This document shows, in pieces, positions 27,601 to 37,522 of a stretch of DNA of 64,000 nucleotides (position 1 is its first letter; each line of letters starts with the position of its first letter). This DNA is from Chrysophaeum taylorii (lineage: Eukaryota > Sar > Pelagophyceae > Pelagomonadales > Pelagomonadaceae). The notes beneath the pieces were generated by a model. It was given only the letters and a program-made list of their open reading frames with translations, ran no database searches and was not told where the DNA came from. The translations under genes were made by a program, and so were the position numbers. The stretch spans positions 1-64,000 of the forward strand of contig JAQMWT010000249.1 in assembly GCA_029834535.1 (NCBI GenBank), in the 5' to 3' direction.

Positions 27601-28297
27601 ACGAGGACGACCAGACATCTCGACAAAGCTCGCTTTCGTGCACCACCCGGCTTTCAAACGCCCACTGGACCTCCTCCCTACAAGGATCGCCGAGCGGGCG
27701 CTGGTTCGAGCGAACGCAGGTCGACGACGGCTGTAGGCCAACGCCACAGAGGCCAGCCGCGCCTCGGGAAATGCTAGAACCAAGGTCGCGCGTGCCCAGC
27801 AGCACGGCCCCGCTCCGCCGCCTGCACGTCCGGCGGCATGATGCTTACGCCCTGCAGGCTCCTCTCCTCTCCTCTCCTCTAGTCGCTTCCCCTAAGCAAG
27901 TCGGCGGCTCCTCCTCATTCCTCTCCGGGCGCAGCCATGGATACCCTCGTGATGCCCTCCTCTGAAACGCATATTTCCCTACGCAACGACGGTCGGCTCT
28001 CGTGCGAAAACCGTGAGCACTTTACTTAGTCTTAACCAAGGGGGCGGACCAATTCGACACTTGCCAGGGATGCTAGGTACTTTGGAAGAGGTGTATTGGA
28101 AAAACGCTGCCACACGGTAGGTAGGTAGGTAACAAAGTGCTTCCACGACGAAAGCCGGCGCACGCGCTTGTGGTCGGTTGGTAACTCTGGTGAGAAAAGA
28201 AACGCGCCCCGAACATCCTCGCCGAGCGTCTGGAAGTTCAACTCGGCGCGAAGCGAAAAAACACAGACGCCATCACGAAGTCCTCGTCGGGCTCGAT
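24616..28297. other. Gene-poor region, lower GC, probable old transposon remnants
   Basis: No confident gene. Short protein-like patches appear in changing frames, for example near 25200-25310 and 27160-27300, as expected of decayed mobile DNA. The part at 26100-27060 is less GC-rich than the flanks. I could not assign any element family or find end repeats. Confidence 0.4.
25087..25566 (+). CDS. Possible ORF with hydrophobic N-terminus, doubtful
   Basis: The ATG at 25087 opens 159 codons. The product begins MPRLLATAASWILFVAMRF and continues with AFFAAVAIAASS, a long hydrophobic stretch, then becomes low-information and charged. No family recognised. It could be a chance frame in GC-rich DNA, since another frame in the same stretch also looks protein-like. 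Confidence 0.2.
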   Translation: MPRLLATAASWILFVAMRFAFFAAVAIAASSPREKTRQLSFLKCLGEEDQGSASNLYQPRGGQDWPHQTSRNAFGMRIQLAWLPESLRAKFAPDRQLERARASTQKKRERNDVDVFTLTAKADELVATSRRVSSAHRMPLLSASQAPNTTKPLSPRLPH

Positions 28298-28727
28298 CTA
28301 GGCATCCTCGCATTCTAGCGCGGCTAAAGCGGCCTCGGCGTCCGCGAATGCCGCGCCAACAACCACGTGCGACAGGGGCGGCGCTTCTTCGCTCGAGCTG
28401 CCATCGACAAACACACGAGAATAGCCTGGAATCGCGTCAACAAGCCCTCGGTCGGAGGTGCTGTCCCAGGAGCCCGTTGAGGTCGAGAAGGAGACCGAAT
28501 TTTTTACCCAAGGAGCCGATGTCCCTCGAACGTGTCGACGAGTCTCCGCGATCGCACCTCCCAAAGCCTGGCCGACCACAAAGCCGCGCGCGACGCTCGG
28601 GGCGCCCTGGAGAATCCCCCCGTCGAACGTGGCGAGGTCGTCGACAAAAACCCGCTTGCGGCCGCCTTCTGTTTTACCGTATGTTCGAGAAGACAGCCCA
28701 CCATCAACAGCCCCCGGCGTTAGCCCT
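28298..28727 (-). CDS. Open frame without start codon, possible gene fragment
   Basis: The frame is open for about 140 codons and has no ATG. The product has VFVDDLATFDGGILQGAPSV, GFVVGQALGGAIAETRR and SRVFVDGSSSEEAPPLSHVV, with a Gly/Ala-rich tail ending in LECEDA. The frame has natural amino acid composition, unlike the basic antisense frames. It may be the last exon of a gene or a remnant. No family recognised. Confidence 0.25.
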
Positions 28728-28842
28728 TCTTAATACTAAGTCGCGCGTGGTGTCATCATCATCATCAAGATGGGCCTTCTTTTGAAGGTATAATGAAGGA
28801 GCGCACCCAGGATGCGCGCGTCGCCTCGTCCTGGCCCCCGCG

Positions 28843-29157
28843 TTAGTTTTGTCGTCGTCGCTCGAGTTTGAGCTCGAGGTCGTAACCGAAAATGTGCCTG
28901 CGGAGGCGCGCACGGGAAATCGCGTTGAAGAGACGCTTGCGCCTTTGACGTTCCTTGAGTCGCTTCTCGCGCGAGAACTCCTCGCGCGCGGTCTCGACCT
29001 TGCGCTGCGCCTCGAGCATCCGCTCTTCGATGTCGGCTGGAAGGACGACGGCGCTCTTCTTGGTGATGGTGGTGGTGGCGGTGGGGGGCACGACGAGGGC
29101 GCCGGCAACGACGACGACCATGGCGACCGCCAGCACCGAACGCACCATCATCATCAT
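28843..29157 (-). CDS. Small secreted or plastid-directed helical protein, unknown
   Basis: A 104-residue protein from the ATG at 29157, where four ATG codons stand in a row. A signal peptide (VRSVLAVAMVVVVAGALVVP) is followed by a Thr-rich stretch, then a strongly charged single helix (IEERMLEAQRKVETAREEF and a basic run) to the end. The signal plus Thr-rich segment could be a bipartite plastid presequence, but no Phe follows the cleavage site. Its stop lies 115 bp from unrelated sequence and its start is 26 bp from the stop of the MFS gene on the same strand. Confidence 0.6.
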   Translation of the reverse strand: MMMMVRSVLAVAMVVVVAGALVVPPTATTTITKKSAVVLPADIEERMLEAQRKVETAREEFSREKRLKERQRRKRLFNAISRARLRRHIFGYDLELKLERRRQN

Positions 29158-29183
29158 CGTCGTCGTCAGTCAAAAACGTTTGG

Positions 29184-30598
29184 TCAAATAGATCCGTTGG
29201 AGGAGGATACAGTTGTTAAGTTGTTGTGCTTTTCCTCGCGGCCAGCGAGGAGGGGTACTTTTGTTTGATGCTTGTCGGCGGGGGGTCTGTGGAGCGCGCT
29301 CGGGAGGTCGGAAGGGGCGTCGCCGGAAGAGAAGAAGAAGACCGCCGCGGCGGCGGAGAAGGCCGCGGCGAGAAGGAACGGGGTGCGGGGCTGGTATTGG
29401 TACAAGAGGAGGCTCGCCTCTGAGCCGGTGATAGTGGCGGCGACGATGAGGGCGTAGACGGCGCCCTGGAGACGGCCCTGGGCGGCGTAGGAGACCTCGT
29501 TGGAGATGGGTCCGATGGCCATGGGGATGGTCGCGTAGGAGAAACAGAAGAGGGTGAGAAGGAGAAAGAAGAGGGTAGCGGTGGTGACGAAGGGGACGCA
29601 GACGACGGTAGCCCCGAGGCAGGCGAGAAGCGCGAACGAGCGCGAATAACCAAGTCTCGGGATTAAGAAGCGAAGGGTCATGAACGCGCCGAGGGGGGCG
29701 ACGAGAATAGCCTCGATCGCGAGGATTGTCACGTCGACCGACCCAAGGCCGACGTGGTCTTCCCCAAAATATAAAGCGACGCTCGAGAGGCCAAATACGG
29801 AGAAGTTGACGCAGAAGTATCCGGCGAGCATGAGGGTGAGGCGGCGTCTCGAGACGCCAGCGTGTTCGACGACGGAAGATTCATCATCGGCGACGCGAGG
29901 CGGTCGGGTTTCGGGAAAATACATCAATAGAGCGACGAAAACAGGGAGCAGCGCGAAACCGCCAGCCGCTAACGCCCGCTCGAGACCAAAAAACAGGTAC
30001 AAAAGCTCGCCGGTGCCCATCCCGACGATCATGCCCGCGACGGAGTGGGCGTTGAGGACGGCGAGCTCGACGGTGACGGGGGCAGCATTATGGTTACCGC
30101 GCGACGAACGTCCGACGACGGCGTAACACGCGCGCGCGAACGGATGGTCTCTCGGACCGCCCGCGAGGCTCTCGTAGGTGCCGGCGGTCGTGGTCTCGGA
30201 CACGAAATCCACGACGGTCGCCTTGACGATCGCAGCCGTCGCATCGAGGAAGCCCATAGCAGCAGCGAGCGAGAGATAGGGTCCGGGGGATCTCGCGAGG
30301 AACGCGAGGACCGGCCACCCAACGACGTCAACCGCGGCACCCAACAGAAGCGCGGGCCGCCGGCCGATGCGGTCGGTCAGGGTTCCGATGATGGGGGACC
30401 CCACGAACTGCGCCGCCGCGTAGATGATCATCCAGTAGGTCGCGAGCGCGACGGCGCAGTCGTCGTCGTCCGAGTGGCAGATCTTGTACTGGACAAACCA
30501 CGTGTAGAGGACGATGTAGATGCCCCAGCTGCACATCACCGCGGCGAACCACGCCTGACCCAGGCATCGTCCCCGAAACGCCGCCGGCGGCTCATCGA

Positions 30599-30630
<32 letters not shown>

Positions 30631-30638
30631 GGGGTCAT
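29184..30638 (-). CDS. Major facilitator superfamily transporter
   Basis: A 484-residue protein from the ATG at 30638. A run of Asp at the N-terminus is encoded by a (TCG/CGA)n tract. About 12 hydrophobic segments follow. Motif A, GTLTDRIGRRPALLLGA, lies between helices 2 and 3 near residue 88. The central loop (about 230-260) is charged. The second half has helices such as IPMAIGPISNEVSYAAQGRL. It resembles the TetA/DHA1-like drug:proton antiporter and solute symporter group. Substrate unknown. The gene is head-to-head with the GT90 gene, 169 bp between starts. Confidence 0.85.
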
Positions 30639-30807
30639 TTCACGTTTTTACCCTAGCTACCTACCTCGAGCTGTATTCTGGAAACTTCCTATTTGGCCCG
30701 AAAAAAAAAAAAAGCCACGCGCTGGTCTGTGTGGCGACCCGAATCGGGGTTTTAGGAAGAGGTATGGGTGCGAGGTGATGATGATGGACTAGGAGGTAAC
30801 GAAGAAG

Positions 30808-32226
30808 ATGGGACGCGTCGTGTTGGTCGTCCTCCTGTGGAGCGGCCTCGTGTGGTCCCACTGGACGCCCGAGCTCGCGTGGGACGGCACGATGCGGGAT
30901 AGGGTAGTGCGCGAGCTCCGACGGAGCGTCGCGGCGAGCCCCCGCGTATTGCAGCCCGAAAGGCACCTCGCCAGGGTCCTGGGGGTGGCCGAGAAGGTAA
31001 TCCTGGTGGTCGAGGGGCGCATCTTCGTGAGCGCGAAGCACCGAAACCTGAACAAGCACAAGCCCCAGTACCATCTAAAATTCCTCCAGAGCATCCTCGA
31101 GTCGTCGAGTATGCCGAACTTCGCGTACGTTTTCGAGGAAGAGGCGAAGGGTGCTTCCGACGACGGGGACCTGCCGTTCGTGGCGATCGCCAAGTGGAAG
31201 GGCTACGAGCAGCCGGGGGTATTGGTGCCGAACCCCTACTTTGCCAACGTGACGACGTGGGGACGCGAGATGCGGCGGCTCGAGCGGCCGAGCTGGGACG
31301 ATCGAGACCCGCGCTGCCTTTGGCGCGGCGCGATCATTACCAAGGAGTGCAAGCAGGACACGGGGAACCACGCCCGATTCTGCGCGGTAGTCCGGTCGGT
31401 CGAGCACCCCTCGCTCATCGACGCGAGGCCCGTCGGTCGGTTCGAACCTCGAAATCCGTCGCTCGACCCGCCCCGCGACCGCTATTGTTCGAGGATGGCC
31501 TACGACGCGACCATGCGCGAGATCGCGACGAGCGCTCGCAACGCCTCTGCATTCCTTGTCCCCTTCATGGCATCCTCGAACTTTTCCCGATATCAGTACC
31601 TCCTCAACCTTCCCGGCGTGATGGGCGGCTCGTATTCGCGCAACCTCAACCTCCTCTGGAACGCGGGCAGCGTCGTTCTGCTGTGGGACGCGCGCCACGT
31701 CGAGTGGTACTACGCGGCCCTCCGCCACAACGTCACGCACGTCGGGGTGGGCTGCGACACCCTCGTCGAACAGATGCGAAATCTCCGCGCCGATCCCGCC
31801 TTAGCTCTAGCCCTCCGGAAGAACGCGAAACGCGTCTACGATGCCTTCCTTGCCCCCGAGGCCCTCGTCTGGTACATGCAGCACCTCGCCCGCGCGCTCC
31901 GAGATCACTCCCAAATGGGCCTCGTTCTCGACGACCGCGACACCAGACACGCCTTTTTCCGAAGCATTAACTGCTCTCGTCTTTTTCTTCTCGAAGTCAG
32001 AATCTCCGAGGAGGCAGCATCCCCCCAAATCGACGACTACGACCTCCGCACCATCGACCCCGCCGACCCCGCGATGGGCCCCTGCGCCCAGGAGGAGGAG
32101 GATGACGACGACCGAGGAGGGGGGGAGGGCCTCGCCGCCAAACTTCACTCCGCCCTCGGCGGCGTCCTCCGGAAATCGGGGAAACAACCCTGGACCCTCC
32201 TCCGCCACCCGCACTACTACAGATAA
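30808..32226 (+). CDS. Glycosyltransferase family 90 (CAP10-like)
   Basis: A 472-residue protein from the ATG at 30808 with a signal peptide (VVLVVLLWSGLVWS). The GT90 hallmarks are visible: DPRCLWRGAI near residue 168, the basic RYQYLLNLPGVMGGSYSRNL (at about 262-285) and LLWNAGSVVLLWDARHVEWYY, which match the K-Y-x3-L-x-G-x3-S-x-R and GS-x-V-L patterns of CAP10 and POGLUT. N-glycosylation sites are present. The C-terminal tail is acidic and then basic. In this family the enzymes add xylose or glucose to polysaccharide or protein in the ER/Golgi. Confidence 0.85.
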   Translation: MGRVVLVVLLWSGLVWSHWTPELAWDGTMRDRVVRELRRSVAASPRVLQPERHLARVLGVAEKVILVVEGRIFVSAKHRNLNKHKPQYHLKFLQSILESSSMPNFAYVFEEEAKGASDDGDLPFVAIAKWKGYEQPGVLVPNPYFANVTTWGREMRRLERPSWDDRDPRCLWRGAIITKECKQDTGNHARFCAVVRSVEHPSLIDARPVGRFEPRNPSLDPPRDRYCSRMAYDATMREIATSARNASAFLVPFMASSNFSRYQYLLNLPGVMGGSYSRNLNLLWNAGSVVLLWDARHVEWYYAALRHNVTHVGVGCDTLVEQMRNLRADPALALALRKNAKRVYDAFLAPEALVWYMQHLARALRDHSQMGLVLDDRDTRHAFFRSINCSRLFLLEVRISEEAASPQIDDYDLRTIDPADPAMGPCAQEEEDDDDRGGGEGLAAKLHSALGGVLRKSGKQPWTLLRHPHYYR

Positions 32227-32350
32227 ATAAAGAGGGGAAAGAGGAACAAAAAAATTCCGGCGGCCGCCGGGCCGTCGTTCATCATTAAATAAATAATACG
32301 TGGGCTTCTCTTCTCATCATCTTCTTGCTGCTGCTGTCGACCAAAGGTAG

Positions 32351-32404
32351 CGCGGCTTCGGGGTAGTCTAGTCTTCGCGCGGCTTCGGGGTAGTCTAGTC
32401 TTCG
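32351..32404. repeat. 27-bp tandem repeat, two units
   Basis: Two adjacent perfect copies of a 27-bp unit starting CGCGGCTTCGGGGTAG, in the spacer between the GT90 and HPt genes. Confidence 0.9.
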
Positions 32405-32452
32405 CGCGTCAACAATTCAATTTTCGGGCACACCACGTGATGCTGCCATCTC

Positions 32453-32889
32453 CTACTTGCCGCTCTTGGCCTCGTTGAGAGAGCTCTTGGCCTCCTTGAG
32501 AGCCATCTCGAAGAGCATGTCCATGTTTTCTATGATCTCGGGCAGGTCCCCTGGCGCGATATCCTCCCGCAGTTTTTCGATGCTCTGCGCATACCGCGCG
32601 AGACGCTCAAACGCCAGAGAGAGACACAGCCCCTTGATACTGTGCGCGACCTTCCACGGCGGCCAACTCTTCCACTCCTCCTTGCTCTCGCCCGACATCC
32701 GCTTCAGATCAGATACATGCTTCTCAAACTCACCTACACAAATCGTCACACCTCTGATAATAACAACAACACCGCACCAGACGCCATGTCTACCATCTCG
32801 TCGTACATCCCTTCTTCGCGCAGCTCGGCGGCCGTCTCCGAAGTCCAGTCGATCACCGTCAGCTCGTTGTTGGGCACAGGCAGCGGCAT
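32453..32889 (-). CDS. Histidine-containing phosphotransfer (HPt) protein, two exons
   Basis: Exon 1 is 32778-32889 and exon 2 is 32453-32733, joined over a 44-bp intron (GTGCGG ... TGTAG) in phase 1. The join is inferred because exon 1 provides the ATG and a matching N-terminal part (MPLPVPNNELTVIDW) and the joined frame is exactly 130 codons. The unspliced frame from upstream is basic and unlike a protein. The HPt core has WKVAHSIKGLCLSLAFERLA near residues 73-92; the His of AHSIKG is the phosphorylated residue. Ser/Lys-rich helices follow to KEAKSSLNEAKSGK. HPt proteins pass phosphate between response-regulator domains in multistep His-Asp relays. Confidence 0.75.
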
Positions 32890-33502
32890 CGCGAGGGTTT
32901 CTTTCTCTCTTCTTTTTTTTTCCCAACTTTCTAGTATCTGCGTATTGACTGACTCACGGTTTACCTTCTACTCATCTTTCCCCCTCGACTCGCTGCGTGT
33001 CGGTTAACGCTCCTCCCTGAAAGATACATTTGGATACATTTTTACAACACCTCATCATTCCACCAAGAATTCTAATCTTCTTCATTTCGTAATCCTTGCG
33101 GTAGCCAACCCGGCGAACTCATCACAATTAATAATAATAACTACCGGGTTTCTCATCAATGCGCTTAACGAATGAGAGCTCAGAGATGAAGAATTAATTA
33201 TTGTAGGAGCATCTGCTCAAAGAGCCACCTATAGTAGGAGAGACGATTTTTCCTTTTTTTCTTATTATTTTGGCAAGTTTTCAGGTCAACGACTGCGAAA
33301 CCGATGCCATGGACTGCTAACTACCAGATATCATAATCGTAATGCGGGGGCGTTGGAGTTAGTTAGCACAAGGTCGCGCACCGGTCTCTCTACGAGGGCT
33401 AGTAGTTCCAGGGATGGATAGTACGTACCTCCAGGCTGACGGGCACTCCAGGAGGGTGTGGGCGTGGAGCCGCCGTGGAGTTTTGGGGGCACGCAGCGAC
33501 CT

Positions 33503-33526
33503 GGGGGGGGGGGGGGGGGGGGGGGG
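33503..33526 (+). repeat. Run of 24 G
   Basis: An uninterrupted G tract on the plus strand. Unit 2 of the duplication has G runs broken by A and by a T run (34864-34900). It is a likely G-quadruplex and also a likely site of sequencing or replication slippage. Confidence 0.9.
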
Positions 33527-33621
33527 TTGGCGTCAGTTGGGGTGTCTTCCACACTTCCCTCGTATATAAGGAGGGAGACTCGGATTTTACAAAAAACGGG
33601 CATACACTGCACGAAAAGCTT

Positions 33622-34429
33622 CAGGGCTGCACCTTGGCTCGAAATTTTTGTCACATCAAAAAATCTCGACTTCGACGTCACGCAGACAGTGGTCAGATCT
33701 GGGTCACGCCAAAATCAACTTTTACTATGTATGACTGCCCTCATGACGGTCAAGCCAAAGTCAACGTCACGAAGACGAGAAAAGCGGCCGGGAGCGGCCG
33801 GCAGAGGCTGGAGACGTCCCACACGCGCAGTTAGCGTCTTCCTCGCCTTCCCTCGCCTCTCGTACCTCCCTCCGCCTGCAGAAGCAGAAGAAAACGCAAC
33901 AGCGCGACAGCTTTCTTGTGGGAGGAAAACCCGTCGTCACCGAAATGTAGCCGTCCAAAGTAACGCCGGTCTTCCTCCTCGGTATCCCAGCAGTTTGTAA
34001 CACGTCGTGCCCCTCGTCGGATCGCGATAGATGTAGCAGTGCGCCTTTTTACTGCCGTCCGTGTCTTTCTTCGCACGCTCTGGGTGATCCCCTGTCAGGC
34101 GCTAAACGTGCCTCCAAACCCCAGAATTCGCCGCTCTCCTCCTTTCTTTCTCGGGCGGGCGTGTTATCCCGATACTGCTCCGGTGGAATGTACGGCCTCG
34201 CGTCGTATTCCTCCTCCTCCGCCCCGCTGAGATCCTCGTCCAACACGAGCTGGTGTACGTGCACTGGAGCCGATTCCGTCAACGCCGACGACGTCACGTC
34301 ACGTAAAATCCCGTGACCGTGACCAGTTCGCCAAAAGTGGTCACGTCAAGTCACGAAAACGTCAACGTCAACATTTAACGGTCGTTTGACGTCACATGTT
34401 GACGACCTTGACGTCAAGATGCAGCCCTG
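33622..34429. mobile_element. hAT-like non-autonomous element, 808 bp (copy in unit 1)
   Basis: It begins CAGGGCTGCA and ends TGCAGCCCTG, a perfect 10-bp inverted repeat. The left flank is AAAAGCTT; the right flank is replaced by the start of the second duplication unit. The inner ends are packed with GACGTCA/CGTGAC-type subterminal motifs on both sides. The central part shows short open frames but no recognisable transposase. Confidence 0.8.
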
Positions 34430-34997
34430 CAACACCTCATTCCTGCAAGAATTCTAATCTTCTTTTCGTAATTGCGGTAGCCAACCAGCGAACTCATCAC
34501 AATTAATAACTGCCGGGTTTCTCATCAAAGCGCTAAACGAATGAGAGCTCAGATGAAGAATTAATTATTGTAGGACCATCTGCTCAAAGAGCCACCTAGC
34601 ACGAGAGACTAATTTCCTTTTTTTCTTATTATTTTGGCAAGTTTTCAGGTCAACGACTGCGAAACCGATGCCATGGACTGTTTACTCGCAGATATCATAA
34701 TCGTAATGCGAGGGCGTTCGAGTTATTTTTCACGAAAGGTCGTGCACCGGTCGCTCTACGAGGGCTAGTAGTTCCAGGGTTGGGTAATAAGTACCTCCGG
34801 GCTGGCACCCCGAGAGGGCGTGGGCGTGGAGCCGCCGTCGAGTTTTGGGGGCACGCAGCGACCTGGGGGAGGGGGGGGGGCTTTTTTTTTTTGGGGGGGG
34901 GATAGGCGTCAGTTGGGGTGTCTTCCACACTTCCCTCGTATATAAGGAGGGAGACTCAGATTTTACAAGAAACGGGCATACACTGCACGAAAAGCTT

Positions 34998-35800
34998 CAG
35001 GGCTGCACCTTGACTCGAAATTTTTGCCACATCAAAAATCTCGACTTCGACGTTACGCAGACAGTGGTCAGATCTGGGTCACGCCAAAATCAAATTTTAT
35101 TGTGCATGACTGCCCTCATGACGGTCAAGTCAAAGTCAACGTCACGAAAACGAGAAAAGCGGCCGGAAGCGGCCGGCAGAGGCTGGAAACGTCCCACGCG
35201 CGCAGTTAGCGTCTTCCTCGCCTTCCCTCGTTTCTCGTACATCCCTCCCCCTGCAGAAGCCGAAGAAAACACAACAGCGCGACAGCTTTCTCGTGGGAGG
35301 AAAACCCGTCGTCACCGAAATGCAGCCGTCCAAAGTGACGCTGGTCTTCCTCCTCGGTATCGCAGCAGTTCGTAACACGTCCTGCCCCTCGTCGGATCGC
35401 GATAGATGTAGCAGTGCGCCTTTTTACTGCCGTCCGTGTCTTTCTTCGCACGCTCTGGGTGATCCCCTGTCAGGCGCTAAACGTGCCTCCAAACCCCAGA
35501 ATCCGCCGCTCTCCTCCTTTCTTTCCCGGGCGGGCGTGTTATCTCGATACTGCTCCGGTGGAATGTACGGCCTCGCGTCGTATTCCTCCTCCTCCGCCCC
35601 GCTGAAATCCTCGTCCAACACGAGCTGGTGTGCGTGCACTGGAGCCGATTCCGTCTACGCCGACGACGTCACGTAAAATCCCGTGACCGTGACCAGTTCG
35701 CCAAAAGTGGTCACGTCAAGTCACGAAAACGTCAACGTCAACATTTGACGGTCGTTTGACGTCAACATGTTGACGACCGTGACGTCAAGATGCAGCCCTG
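34998..35800. mobile_element. hAT-like non-autonomous element, 803 bp (copy in unit 2)
   Basis: It has the same CAGGGCTGCA and TGCAGCCCTG ends as the copy at 33622-34429. The flanks AAAAGCTT (34990-34997) and AAAAGTTT (35801-35808) match at 7 of 8 positions. This is the 8-bp target duplication of the original insertion, and it supports the hAT superfamily. Confidence 0.85.
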
Positions 35801-35808
35801 AAAAGTTT

Positions 35809-37522
35809 TTTTGCGAAGAGCAGGATCTTCCTTTCCACTTTAGTATTTTTTCGCACCTCTTTTTTCGCGGCCTCGACATGCGGGCCGAACAGAGAGTGAG
35901 AGAAATTGTTAGAGACAGTGAGAGGGTCAATGTCGGGAGATCCGGCGGGGACTCGAGGGGGTAATCTCCCCCCACCCCCGCAGCGGCACGGAGACGTCCA
36001 CATCCGGGGATTTAGTGCCGATGGGAAAGTATTGTGGAGATGGGAAGAGAAAAGGCTTGAAAAGCAGTTTTCTGGAGCCTAGGCTGCGTAGGAGTAGCCG
36101 GAAGGGAAGTCGTCGAGCGCAAGTAAGTAACGACGTCCGTTTTGTTGCCCATGTCAGCACATTTGGACGTGTCTAAAACCGCGGGCGGGCGTGCGATATG
36201 TGTGTCTTCTGGGGGCGCGGTCGTGGCGAGAGGCGCGGGCGTTGGCGGCCTTGTTGGCGCTAAAGTTGAAGTCGTCGTTGGCACGCCAGATCCGCAAAAA
36301 CTACTACGCTGGGATTGTCGGGTCATGCTTCGGCTGCGGGTATGGGCCCAACGTCCGTGAGTCCGGGTATGTCGAGTAGCGGCGGATGACGTCCGCTCGC
36401 GTGTAATGAGACTGGGACAGCCTCGTAGTGGGCTGAGGAGCAAGTGTGGGGCACCTAAGCCCGTCGCCGAGCTTAAGCCTGCTCAATTGGGAGCGTCAGC
36501 GCGGGCACATAAACCCGGATCTCCCTACAACTTCCGTACTAATATCCACGTGCTATCGCCGCCCCCACCTTCTAGCCGTCACCCTTCGATCCTACCCTCG
36601 GGAGATCCGCTGGGGGGACTAACCGGCCGAGTCGCCGGGAAGGACGCTTCTGCTAGCCTCGCGCTCTTCGCGGGCATAGGCGTTAAAGAATCGGACCCGA
36701 GGGAGCGCGGCTGCAGGAAAATCACTGTACCTTAGCCATAAGCGCGACTCCAAGCCGTAATACTTGTCGAGATATTGTACGCGTCCTGTCCTCAAGACGA
36801 CGATGTTAACGATAACGAACCGCCCCGGTGAACATGGCGAGGCCAACTAGCCAGACTCCGTCGACGAGCTCGCCCTCGAGGAGGAGGAGGAGGAGGAGGA
36901 GGAGGAGGAGAACCCCCGCGACTACCTCATCGACCTCGGAGACGCCGCATTTTATCATGAGGCCGCCACATTCCTTGCGACCCATTCAGCGTCGCCAAAC
37001 ACTCCCCTCGAAACCCAATTTCCCAGCCAAACTGTAGCCTACCTTGTAGAGCCACTCAGGTGCTGCAGTGGCCGTCGTCCTAGGCGATCCCCCATCGCTT
37101 TAGGAGAGAGAGGCCTAGTGGAGGGGACACCGACCCCCAGCGCTAAGCTTTCGTGGTGGGCTTCGCGTCCTCGCGACCCATCCCCCCCGGATGCGGCTGT
37201 CGCCGCCAGGCCTCTCCATTTGGGCTCTTTTAGCCGGCCTCTCAGTCGCTTGCCACTAAAAAAACATAATACTGGTAGTCGACTGGGGCTCGTAAGCATA
37301 TTAACCACCTCAGGCTGCGCGGTCGGGAGGGAACGCCATGCGTGACACTCCTAACGCAGGGCAGGCCGCTCGACGACTCGGGAACGTCGTCGCTCCAATC
37401 GATGAAGGAATGAAAGATCGAAGAAAGGACTTTTCGTCTTCTCGCGTCCGTGCGCTTTTTCTTCTATATTGAGGAGTTTCTTTTTTGGTACGAGGTGGTC
37501 TTTGGAAATTGCGAGCGCGGGA
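35809..37522. other. Intergenic, possible decayed element
   Basis: No confident gene. On the minus strand at about 36700-36830 a short protein-like patch (RFVIVNIVVLRTGRVQYLDK) appears without a matching frame around it. A (GAG)n tract lies at about 36878-36910. I see no end repeats. Confidence 0.35.

Larger units (their letters stand above)
33045..35800. repeat. 1.38-kb tandem segmental duplication
   Basis: Unit 1 is about 33045-34429 and unit 2 about 34430-35800. Both start CAACACCTCAT and end in TGCAGCCCTG, and they align along their whole length with scattered substitutions and small indels. The junction falls exactly at the end of the transposable element in unit 1. The divergence suggests that the duplication is not very recent. 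Confidence 0.88.

Noticed and set aside
27098-27805. 235-codon minus-strand frame and the opposing 27312-27965 frame
   Set aside because: Both strands are open over the same stretch, neither product shows a domain, and protein-like patches nearby change frame, so this looks like remnant DNA.
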